This document shows, piece after piece, positions 37,916 to 44,971 of a DNA stretch of 64,000 nt. The DNA is from Haliscomenobacter hydrossis DSM 1100 (GTDB taxonomy: Bacteria; Bacteroidota; Bacteroidia; Chitinophagales; Saprospiraceae), in contig NC_015510.1 in assembly GCF_000212735.1 (NCBI RefSeq), positions 186,001-250,000 of the forward strand. The letters run 5' to 3'. The notes beneath the pieces are model-generated. The model saw only the letters and a program-made list of their open reading frames with translations. It was not told where the DNA came from and did not search any database. Position numbers and translations under genes: made by a program. Position 1 is the stretch's first letter; the number at the start of each line of letters is the position of its first letter.

Positions 37916-38788
37916 CTAATAAGTTTTGGTCATTTTGGCCGGTACACAGATGATGAAATCCGCTTTTTTGAGGTTTTCTTCGTCCAGCTTGTCAATGTTG
38001 TCCTGCTCAACGGTGGAGATGGTTACCATGTCTTTCCCCGGTGCGTATTTGCGCACATACCAAACGGTTCCTTCCTTGAGATCGGAGTGATAAGCCCCAT
38101 TAAAATGGAGGAAAACGTGACCTTTTTTCAGGTTTTGGGCGATGAAATAACCCATGGTGGCGTCTTTTACGGCCTGGGATTTGACCAGATTGGTGGTTGC
38201 TGCTTCGCCCCCGTGTCCACCCATCATTTTGGCCATGGCTTGATAAGAAGGCAGGTTCATGTCTACTTCGATGGGTAGGGGTGCAATCCAGGATTTGGCT
38301 TCGCTGGTCAATGGGTTCAGTGATTCAATGCCTTGTTTGTAGACCATATTGGCATAACGGCGGGGCACATTGGTGGCAATGAAGGGCAGTTTTTTGCTTT
38401 TGGCGAGTTCTACCAAAGGTTTGTAATCGGTGGCGTAATTGTCCCAAACGCGCGCTTCTTCTTCAAAACTTTTGGTATTGATTTGTCCGTTGAGGTATTC
38501 GGTCAGGATGGACTGGTTGTCGCGCTCAAACATCTCGGCACCCATGATCAGTCGGCCATTGCTTTCTTTTTCAAGGTCTTGCGCCAGTTCGATTTGCAGC
38601 CAATGGGAAATGGGGTTGTTGTGTTGTTCGCCAAAAAAGACGACGTCGGCTTTTTTGCTGTTTTTGAGCATTTGCCCATAACTCACTTCTTTTCCGGATT
38701 GATCAAAAAGGCGGTAAGCAGGTTTGTCTTGTGCGGTGGCCACGAGCGTAGCCAAACTCAGCAAACAGATACAAAATATTGGTTTCAT
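37916..38788 (-). CDS. ChaN-like (DUF399) heme/iron-related protein
   Basis: 290 residues from ATG 38788, which gives MKPIFCICLLSLATLVATAQ as signal peptide; a start seven codons upstream is less likely. The core DVVFFGEQHNNPISHWLQ, GRLIMGAEMFERDNQ and HVFLHFNGAYHSDLKEGTVW match the ChaN/DUF399 family, whose Campylobacter member binds heme and works with outer-membrane iron uptake. A heme or iron role is plausible next to the cytochrome c gene but is inference. The final segment is LKKADFIICVPAKMTKTY. Confidence 0.8.
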   Translation of the reverse strand: MKPIFCICLLSLATLVATAQDKPAYRLFDQSGKEVSYGQMLKNSKKADVVFFGEQHNNPISHWLQIELAQDLEKESNGRLIMGAEMFERDNQSILTEYLNGQINTKSFEEEARVWDNYATDYKPLVELAKSKKLPFIATNVPRRYANMVYKQGIESLNPLTSEAKSWIAPLPIEVDMNLPSYQAMAKMMGGHGGEAATTNLVKSQAVKDATMGYFIAQNLKKGHVFLHFNGAYHSDLKEGTVWYVRKYAPGKDMVTISTVEQDNIDKLDEENLKKADFIICVPAKMTKTY

Positions 38789-38826
38789 GTTGGTTTGATT
38801 AAGCAACAAGTGTAATCAGTTTTGGC

Positions 38827-39246
38827 TTAATCTTCCTCTTTTGGCGGGATAATTTTCTTGCGCGCGGCTTTTTTTTCACTTTGTACGGCTTTGGCCTTTT
38901 TGCGTTTGCGGGGATTGGCCACCAGGCGTTCGGGCACTTCTTCACGTTCGGGCTCGGGTATGAGGGCGGTTTCCAGAAGGGTCAGGAGTTTTTTGATGGC
39001 TTTTTCCCGATTGCTTTGTTGGGTACGGCTTTCTTGCGAAACGGCACTCAACAGACCTTCTTTACTGATGCGGGAGGCTAATTTTGCAGCCACGATGGCT
39101 TTTTCTTCTTCATTCAACCCCTCCGAGGTGTTGACTTCAAACAATGCCTCCACCCGTGTTTCTACCTTATTGACGTTCTGCCCGCCGCTGCCGGAGCTAC
39201 GGGAGGTGCGAAATTTGAGTTCTTTTTGTATTTGCAGGGTGTCCAT
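38827..39246 (-). CDS. arfB: Alternative ribosome-rescue factor ArfB (peptidyl-tRNA hydrolase)
   Basis: A 139-residue protein with the release-factor-like domain RTSRSSGSGGQNVNKVETRV, which carries the catalytic GGQ. A lysine/arginine-rich C-terminal tail (PRKRKKAKAVQSEKKAARKK) is expected to enter the empty mRNA channel of stalled ribosomes. It hydrolyses peptidyl-tRNA on ribosomes lacking a stop codon. The ChaN-like gene follows 38 bp downstream on the same strand. Confidence 0.92.
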   Translation of the reverse strand: MDTLQIQKELKFRTSRSSGSGGQNVNKVETRVEALFEVNTSEGLNEEEKAIVAAKLASRISKEGLLSAVSQESRTQQSNREKAIKKLLTLLETALIPEPEREEVPERLVANPRKRKKAKAVQSEKKAARKKIIPPKEED

Positions 39247-39340
39247 GTTGCGTGATTGAACAGCAGTAACAGTAATGGAAAGGTAAAAAGTTTCCGTATG
39301 CGTTACAAAAGTACCTGGAATTTAAAAAAAGCTGTACAAA

Positions 39341-39373
39341 AAGAAAAGGCTGCTCAATTTGCTCAAGCAGCCT
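39341..39373 (-). terminator. Intrinsic terminator downstream of the coiled-coil protein gene
   Basis: Read on the minus strand, AGGCTGCT (39373-39366) pairs with AGCAGCCT (39354-39347) around an 11-base loop, followed by TTTCTTTTTG. It lies 41 bp after the stop of the 39414-40082 gene. Confidence 0.65.
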
Positions 39374-39413
39374 CCTCTTTTGAGGACGGAAAGAAAAGTT
39401 ACAAGTCAATTTC

Positions 39414-40082
39414 CTACTCAATCCGCTTCTTCTTCGTTTCCACCTCCTGGATCTTTATCTGTTGCCTTTCCATTTCCTGGCGGCGGTTGCTTTGGTTGGC
39501 TGCGTTGATTTCCAGCTCTTTTTTGGCCTGGTTGATGCGCTGCTCGGCATCGGTGATTTCTTTTTTGAGGCGTTCTTCCTCTTTGATGAGCTTGTCAAAC
39601 TCCTTTTTCTGGTCTTTAAAGATCAGTTCTTCGGATTCCAACTCAATTTCTACTTTGCGCACACGGGTACGTCGGCCAAATTCTGTCATCCACTGCTCAA
39701 AAGCATCAATTTTTTCGGGGTGTTGCCGACGGCCCAAAAATGCACCGCCCAAATCAACCCAAACCACCATTTCAGTTTGTTTGCCTCTTTCGGTGAAGGT
39801 GGCATAAACATCCATCAAGTTGCTACTGATGGCGGGTACCGATGCATCGTCAGCGAATACCTCATCGGTTTTGCGGTCTTTTTTGGTTTTGGCTTTGGTA
39901 TCTTTTAAGTACTCGATCCACAAACGCTCTACCTCTTTGGTACTGATGTCGTCAATGTTCATGGAAAAGCCAGGTTTGGAACCTTGACTCATGGTACGTT
40001 CGTTTTCCTGAAGATTTTGAGCCTGCATGGTCAGTGGGATCAAAACAATCAGCCAGGCGGTCAAGTTGAATACTTTCTTCAT
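39414..40082 (-). CDS. Exported coiled-coil protein of unknown function
   Basis: 222 residues from ATG 40082 (MKKVFNLTAWLIVLIPLTMQAQ, a signal peptide); 18 upstream in-frame residues are rejected. The middle part (FSMNIDDISTKEVERLWIEY and VYATFTERGKQTEMVVWVDL) looks globular. Residues about 140-222 form a long charged coiled coil, rich in Glu, Lys and Gln and ending QIKIQEVETKKKRIE. No named family is recognised; similar periplasmic proteins are common in Bacteroidota. A clear intrinsic terminator follows. Confidence 0.7.
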   Translation of the reverse strand: MKKVFNLTAWLIVLIPLTMQAQNLQENERTMSQGSKPGFSMNIDDISTKEVERLWIEYLKDTKAKTKKDRKTDEVFADDASVPAISSNLMDVYATFTERGKQTEMVVWVDLGGAFLGRRQHPEKIDAFEQWMTEFGRRTRVRKVEIELESEELIFKDQKKEFDKLIKEEERLKKEITDAEQRINQAKKELEINAANQSNRRQEMERQQIKIQEVETKKKRIE

Positions 40083-40165
40083 AATGATTTCTTTTTTAAT
40101 TAGACTTGGAAAATTACCCTTGGTCACTAGTTCCAAGTGTTGTGTGAGAATAGGTTTGACGCTGC

Positions 40166-40240
40166 AAAAATGAAAAATGAAAAGCGAAAAATGAAAAGTA
40201 GTCTGTAGTGTTTTTCATTTTTCGTTTTTCATTTTTCATT
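40166..40240. repeat. Inverted repeat of 7-bp AATGAAA units
   Basis: The left arm (40166-40198) has AATGAAA/AGCGAAA heptads; the right arm (40211-40240) is its complement and ends exactly at the stop codon of the carboxylase gene at 40241. It belongs to the AGYGAAA family of 9301-9398. Confidence 0.85.
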
Positions 40241-41782
40241 CTACAGTGGGATATTCCCATGCTTCTTCCGCGGCAAATGCAGCACTTTATTTTCAATCGA
40301 AGCAAAAGCTTTGATGAGCTTGCGGCGTGTCAGGCAGGGATCAATGACTTCATCGATGTACCCGCGTTCGGCAGCCTGATAAGGGTGGGCAAAAGCTTCC
40401 TGGTACTCCTTCTCTTTCTGGAGCAGCATGGCTTCGGGGTCTTCGGCTTCGATAATTTCCTTGCGGAAAATGATCTCCGAGGCTCCTTTTGCACCCATTA
40501 CGGCAATTTCGGCAGCTGGCCAGGCATAGTTGAGGTCAGCCCCAATGTGTTTAGAGTTCATCACATCATAAGCACCACCATACGCTTTGCGGGTAATCAG
40601 CGTAATGCGCGGCACCGTGGCTTCACTGAACGCGTACAGCAGCTTCGCCCCGTTGACAATGATGCCATTCCATTCCTGGTCGGTACCCGGCAGAAAGCCA
40701 GGAACGTCGACCAAAACCAAGAGGGGGATATTAAAGCTGTCGCAAAAACGCACAAACCGGGCACCTTTGCGGGAGCTATTGACGTCCAGCACCCCCGCTA
40801 AATTCATAGGCTGGTTGGCAATCACCCCGATGCTGCGCCCAGCCAAACGAGCAAAACCAACCACAATGTTTTCCGCAAATGCCTCATGGATTTCCATAAA
40901 GGAATCTTCATCGACGATCCCGTTGATGACATCGCGCATATCGTAGGGTTGATTCGCGTTTTCAGGAACGATGTGGCGGAGTTCTTCCCGCCATTCCTCA
41001 GTGAGATCATAAGGTTTAAGCGACGGTTTTTCCTCACAGTTTTGTGGCATATAGCTCACCAGACGCCGTACTTTTTCCAGGCATTCAATGTCGTTGGTAG
41101 CGGTCAAATGAGTTACCCCTGACTTGGTTGAATGTGCACTTGCGCCTCCCAATTCTTCGGAAGTAACATCTTCATTGGTCACCGTTTTAACCACGTTGGG
41201 GCCGGTCACAAACATGTATGAAGTGTCTTCCACCATAATGATAAAATCGGTCATGGCTGGCGAATACACCGCACCACCTGCACAAGGGCCCATAATGGCC
41301 GAAATTTGTGGCACCACCCCCGAAGCCATCACGTTGCGGTAAAAAATATCGGCATATCCTCCCAGAGAAGCTACCCCTTCCTGGATGCGTGCACCTCCAG
41401 AGTCATTGAGGCCAATCATCGGAGCACCATTGCGCATGGCCAGATCCATGATTTTACAAATTTTTTCCGCATGGGCTTCAGAAAGAGAGCCACCAAATAC
41501 GGTAAAATCTTGTGAAAAAACGTAAACCAAACGTCCATCAATGGTTCCATACCCCGTAATCACTCCATCGCCCAGGAAGTGTTGTTGTTCCATTCCAAAA
41601 TCGCGACAGCGGTGTTGAACCAGCATCCCAATCTCTTCAAAAGATCCTGGATCAAGTAAAAAATGGATGCGTTCCCGTGCGGTGAGTTTGCCCTTTTTGT
41701 GTTGAGCATCAATGCGCTGTTGCCCGCCTCCGAGTTGAGCCTCGGCAATTTTCTGTTCGAGTGTAAAAAGTTTGTCATTCAT
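40241..41782 (-). CDS. pccB: Acyl-CoA (propionyl-type) carboxylase beta subunit
   Basis: A 513-residue carboxyltransferase. The N-terminal half has [35 protein letters not shown] and [19 protein letters not shown]; the C-terminal half has [38 protein letters not shown] and [14 protein letters not shown]. These match propionyl-CoA carboxylase beta subunits. It moves the carboxyl group from biotin to propionyl-CoA or a similar acyl-CoA. The biotin carboxylase at 23893-25362 could be its partner; the carrier protein is not in the window. Confidence 0.9.
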   Translation of the reverse strand: MNDKLFTLEQKIAEAQLGGGQQRIDAQHKKGKLTARERIHFLLDPGSFEEIGMLVQHRCRDFGMEQQHFLGDGVITGYGTIDGRLVYVFSQDFTVFGGSLSEAHAEKICKIMDLAMRNGAPMIGLNDSGGARIQEGVASLGGYADIFYRNVMASGVVPQISAIMGPCAGGAVYSPAMTDFIIMVEDTSYMFVTGPNVVKTVTNEDVTSEELGGASAHSTKSGVTHLTATNDIECLEKVRRLVSYMPQNCEEKPSLKPYDLTEEWREELRHIVPENANQPYDMRDVINGIVDEDSFMEIHEAFAENIVVGFARLAGRSIGVIANQPMNLAGVLDVNSSRKGARFVRFCDSFNIPLLVLVDVPGFLPGTDQEWNGIIVNGAKLLYAFSEATVPRITLITRKAYGGAYDVMNSKHIGADLNYAWPAAEIAVMGAKGASEIIFRKEIIEAEDPEAMLLQKEKEYQEAFAHPYQAAERGYIDEVIDPCLTRRKLIKAFASIENKVLHLPRKKHGNIPL

Positions 41783-41925
41783 TGGAAATACTATTCTTCG
41801 CTATATGCGTGTATTTGGGAGGGAAAGATAGCAACTTTTCACAGGTCAGGAAGCAAGCAATTGTCAATTAAATGGGTTGACATTTGTAGATTTCGGGTAA
41901 AACCCCACCTCAAAAATAAATTTCC

Positions 41926-41956
41926 TTGGTTCTTTGCAACTTTGGGGCTATTTTTG
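41926..41956 (+). promoter_or_regulatory. Candidate Bacteroidota-type promoter for the aminotransferase gene
   Basis: TTG at 41926-41928, a 20-bp spacer and TATTTTTG at 41949-41956 match the TTG-N19-21-TAnnTTTG pattern of Bacteroidota housekeeping promoters. The predicted transcript would start near 41963, about 100 bases before the start codon. Confidence 0.45.
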
Positions 41957-42061
41957 CTGTCGATTGTCCTGATCGCATTAATTCCCAGGGTATCTTCGCC
42001 TAACCATTTACTGACAGCCCTTGGTTTAATTTTCAAAATTCAATTTCTAAAAACACAAAAC

Positions 42062-43270
42062 ATGTCTGTTGCGACCACCTCTCGTCTGTCTCAGCGCGTA
42101 ATGCAGATGGCAGAATCCGAGACGCTAAAAATGGCGGCTATGGCCCGGGAACTCAAATCCCAAGGCCACAATGTGATCAACCTAAGCCTCGGTGAGCCGG
42201 ATTTTGATACACCCGTGCACATCAAAGAAGCGGCTAAAAAAGCTTTGGACGAAGGGATTACCAAATACACCCCTGTGGCGGGCTTGCAGGAACTGCGCGA
42301 AGCCATCAAGGTAAAGTTCAAACGCGACAACAACCTGGATTACAACCTCAATCAGATTGTTGTTTCCAATGGTGCCAAACAGTCGCTGGCCAATATTTTC
42401 CTGTCCATCCTGGATCCAGGAGATGAAGTGATCATCCTGGCACCCTATTGGGTGTCTTATTCGGCCATCGTAGAGCTGGCGGAGGGAAAATCGGTCATCC
42501 TCAAATCCAGTTTTGAGCAAGACTACAAGGTGCCTGCTGCTGAAATTGCTGCGGCCATCACCGACCGCACCAAAGCCATTGTTTTTTCCTCCCCTTCCAA
42601 CCCAACCGGGATGGTGTATTCCTATGAGGAACTGAAGGCCATTGCGGATGTCCTTGCGCAGCATCCAGACATCATCATCGTTTCTGACGAAATTTACGAA
42701 TACATCAATTTTGGCGAAAAACACGTCAGCATCGGCGCCTTTGACCAGGTAAAAGACCAAACGGTAACCGTGAATGGTTTTGCCAAAGGGTTTGCTATGA
42801 CGGGTTGGCGTTTGGGTTACATCGGAGCTCCCGCCTGGTTGGCTGAAGCCTGCGTTAAGGTACAAGGCCAGGTTACTTCAGGTGCCAATTCATTCAGCCA
42901 AAAAGCAGCAGCATTTGCACTTTTGGGTGATATGAATCCAACATATGACATGCGCGAGGCATTCCTCAAACGCCGCGATTTGATCATCAGTGGCCTGAGC
43001 AAGATTCCTGGATTCAAAGTGAACAAGCCACAAGGTGCGTTCTACATTTTCCCCGATATCAGTGCCTATTTCGGTACTTCTGATGGCACAAACACCATCA
43101 ATGACGCCAACGATTTTTGTGATTACCTGATGATGAAGGCGCATGTGGCTACCGTTTCCGGTGCTGCATTTGGCGCTGACACCTGTTTCCGTATTTCTTA
43201 TGCTGCTTCCGAAGAGGAGCTGAACGAAGCCATCAAACGCATCGCCGAAGGGGTGAGTAAATTGCGTTAA
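42062..43270 (+). CDS. Class I PLP-dependent aminotransferase (aspartate aminotransferase type)
   Basis: 402 residues from ATG 42062; the open frame continues upstream to 41663, but that part has no family character. Motifs are INLSLGEPDFDTPVHIKEAA, YTPVAGLQELREAI, SSPSNPTGMVYSYEEL, ISDEIYEYINFG-like VSDEIYEYINFG, and NGFAKGFAMTGWRLGYIGAP, where the Lys binds PLP. Type I gamma aspartate aminotransferases have this form. It transfers amino groups between aspartate or a similar amino acid and 2-oxoglutarate. A well-spaced promoter lies upstream. Confidence 0.9.
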   Translation: MSVATTSRLSQRVMQMAESETLKMAAMARELKSQGHNVINLSLGEPDFDTPVHIKEAAKKALDEGITKYTPVAGLQELREAIKVKFKRDNNLDYNLNQIVVSNGAKQSLANIFLSILDPGDEVIILAPYWVSYSAIVELAEGKSVILKSSFEQDYKVPAAEIAAAITDRTKAIVFSSPSNPTGMVYSYEELKAIADVLAQHPDIIIVSDEIYEYINFGEKHVSIGAFDQVKDQTVTVNGFAKGFAMTGWRLGYIGAPAWLAEACVKVQGQVTSGANSFSQKAAAFALLGDMNPTYDMREAFLKRRDLIISGLSKIPGFKVNKPQGAFYIFPDISAYFGTSDGTNTINDANDFCDYLMMKAHVATVSGAAFGADTCFRISYAASEEELNEAIKRIAEGVSKLR

Positions 43271-43407
43271 AATCTTTTAAAATACGTTAAAGTTCCTCTA
43301 AGATGCTTGCATCGTTGAGCAGATTGGAGGAACTTTACTGTAGCCTTGATACAACAGAAATTCAAGCTCATTTTACCTTTTCTCAAACCCTAAAACAACT
43401 ACTCATC

Positions 43408-43978
43408 ATGTACAGAAATTTTCTTTTTGTTGCAATCATTGGGATGATTGCAATCAGCCCTTCTTTTGCCCAGGTCGATGTAAAAGTAGGCCCTCTTGGA
43501 CCTCTCTTTGGCACCCTGAATTTGCGCAGTGAATTTGGCCTGGCCGACAACTTTGGATTGGAAGCCACAGTCGGAGGATCATGGAACAAAATCAATTTCG
43601 ATGAAGGGGAAGACCTGAAGAATACCACCCTGCGCTTTGGCGTCAATGGTCGGTATTACTTCAACCCCAGCGATATTGGTTTGGACAAATTTTACCTCGG
43701 CCTTTATTCTCGTTATTCCTCAGGTAAAGCCCGCGGTACTGGCGAAAATAGCGATGAATACAACACCAATCGGTTCTCGGGTGGCTTTCCTGGTTGGATT
43801 CAAAACCTTCTCGCGCAATGAGCGCCTGCATTTTGACTTCAATCTGGGTTTTGGTCGCGCCTTTGTGTACAACATCGATGCCCTCAACGATTCCGAGCCC
43901 GTCAACCTGAGCGATATTCCGTTTTTAAACTTCGATTTACCAACGACGATTGCGATCGGGTATCGCTTTGGAAAGTAA
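43408..43978 (+). pseudogene. Outer-membrane beta-barrel protein disrupted by a frameshift
   Basis: The first frame starts at ATG 43408 with a signal peptide (MYRNFLFVAIIGMIAISPSF-AQ) and barrel-like strands up to NTNRFSGGF, then reads into a stop at 43819-43821. The next frame continues from about 43782 with VAFLVGFKTFSRNERLHFDF and ends IGYRFGK at 43978, a proper barrel C-terminus. Removing one G from the GGG at 43779-43781 restores one reading frame of about 190 residues. The fold resembles small DUF3575-like barrels, with low certainty. It may be a real mutation, a phase-variable G-run or a sequencing error. Confidence 0.75.
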
Positions 43979-44030
43979 GTTGAAAAGGTCGGGCACCTCG
44001 GCTCCGCTCTGTGACCGACCTTTTCAACTT
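43977..44030. repeat. 16-bp inverted repeat between convergent genes with CTCGG-rich loop
   Basis: AAGTTGAAAAGGTCGG (43977-43992) pairs perfectly with 44015-44030. It overlaps the stop codons of both convergent genes. The 22-base loop GCACCTCGGCTCCGCTCTGT plus GA resembles the loops at 34876-34897 and 37343-37364. Confidence 0.88.
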
Positions 44031-44808
44031 AAAAATCCGTATTTGCTTCCTTCAGATCCAATTCCTTGATCCAAATATTGCGGTATAACACATTGTGCCC
44101 TTCCGCCTGTAACTTCAATCCTCCCGGCACATCAGTAATGCCCTTCCCACCATCATTTCCACCATCTATGCCCGAGTTGGGACCGCCCCATACTTGTTGA
44201 ATGCGTCGGTTGACGTGTACTTTTTTGCCATTGAAATACATGGTAACCAAGGCTTTTTCCGTCAATTTTCCGTCGGTAAAACGTGCTGCCCGAAAGGTGA
44301 TGTCATAAGCGTTCCACTTCCCTACCCCATTGTAGGCATGATAAGGCGATTCTGATTCATTGATCACGGCTGCCATGCCATGTTTGGTAGAATCGCCGTC
44401 CAGCACCTGAATTTCATAGCGGTTTTGCAGGTATACCCCACTGTTTCCTCCTTTTTCGGATATGAAAAACTCTACGTGTAGCCGAAAATCCCGAAAGGCT
44501 TTTTTGGTAACAATATCGGCGGAGCCGTACTTTCCACCCGCCGCAGTTGGGTCGTTGCTGTTAACCGCGGTCCCCCCATCTACGGGGTCTTTGACGATCG
44601 TCCATTTGATCGGTAGCGTGGCCGCCAGGCGTGGCCCATTCCAGTAGGTCCAATTTTTGTCCAGTGATTTGCGTGAGCCATTAAAATAGACTTTGGCACC
44701 TTTTTCGGGCTTGAGGCCTACCTGGCTGTGCAAAGTGTTAAAGCCCTGAAGCAGGCAGAGCAGTGCCAAAAAGAGTTTGGCAGTGGTAACAGTTGATTTT
44801 GCGATCAT
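44029..44808 (-). CDS. DUF1080 (3-keto-disaccharide hydrolase-like) exported protein
   Basis: 259 residues with a signal peptide (LFLALLCLLQGFNTLHSQ). The concanavalin-like DUF1080 fold shows DFRLHVEFFISEKGGNSGVY, LQNRYEIQVLDGDSTKHG, WNAYDITFRAARFTDGK and GGLKLQAEGHNVLYRNIWIK. Recent work names part of this family 3-keto-disaccharide or 3-keto-glucoside hydrolases; activity here is assumed from the fold. It stands alone between a frameshifted gene and the M16 gene. Confidence 0.85.
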   Translation of the reverse strand: MIAKSTVTTAKLFLALLCLLQGFNTLHSQVGLKPEKGAKVYFNGSRKSLDKNWTYWNGPRLAATLPIKWTIVKDPVDGGTAVNSNDPTAAGGKYGSADIVTKKAFRDFRLHVEFFISEKGGNSGVYLQNRYEIQVLDGDSTKHGMAAVINESESPYHAYNGVGKWNAYDITFRAARFTDGKLTEKALVTMYFNGKKVHVNRRIQQVWGGPNSGIDGGNDGGKGITDVPGGLKLQAEGHNVLYRNIWIKELDLKEANTDF

Positions 44809-44911
44809 GTCTTGCAGTTTATGTGCTCAAATTTGGAATTTTTTTCTGGACTTTTATTGATTAGTTTTTTATAAATCAATGAGAAAATTTAGAATGAGTA
44901 AAAATTATCAA

Positions 44912-44948
44912 CAAAAAAAGCTTCCCCGGACAAGATATCCAGGGAAGC
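44912..44948 (-). terminator. Intrinsic terminator downstream of the M16 peptidase gene
   Basis: On the minus strand GCTTCCC (44948-44942) pairs with GGGAAGC (44926-44920), with inner TGGA/TCCG pairing, followed directly by seven T and GTT. It lies 23 bp after the M16 stop. Confidence 0.75.
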
Positions 44949-44971
44949 CCTTCATTTTTCATTGGTCTCCA

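Noticed and set aside
41663-42061. Longer N-terminus of the aminotransferase
   Set aside because: The extra residues lie opposite the carboxylase gene and lack family character; the promoter and ATG 42062 fit better.
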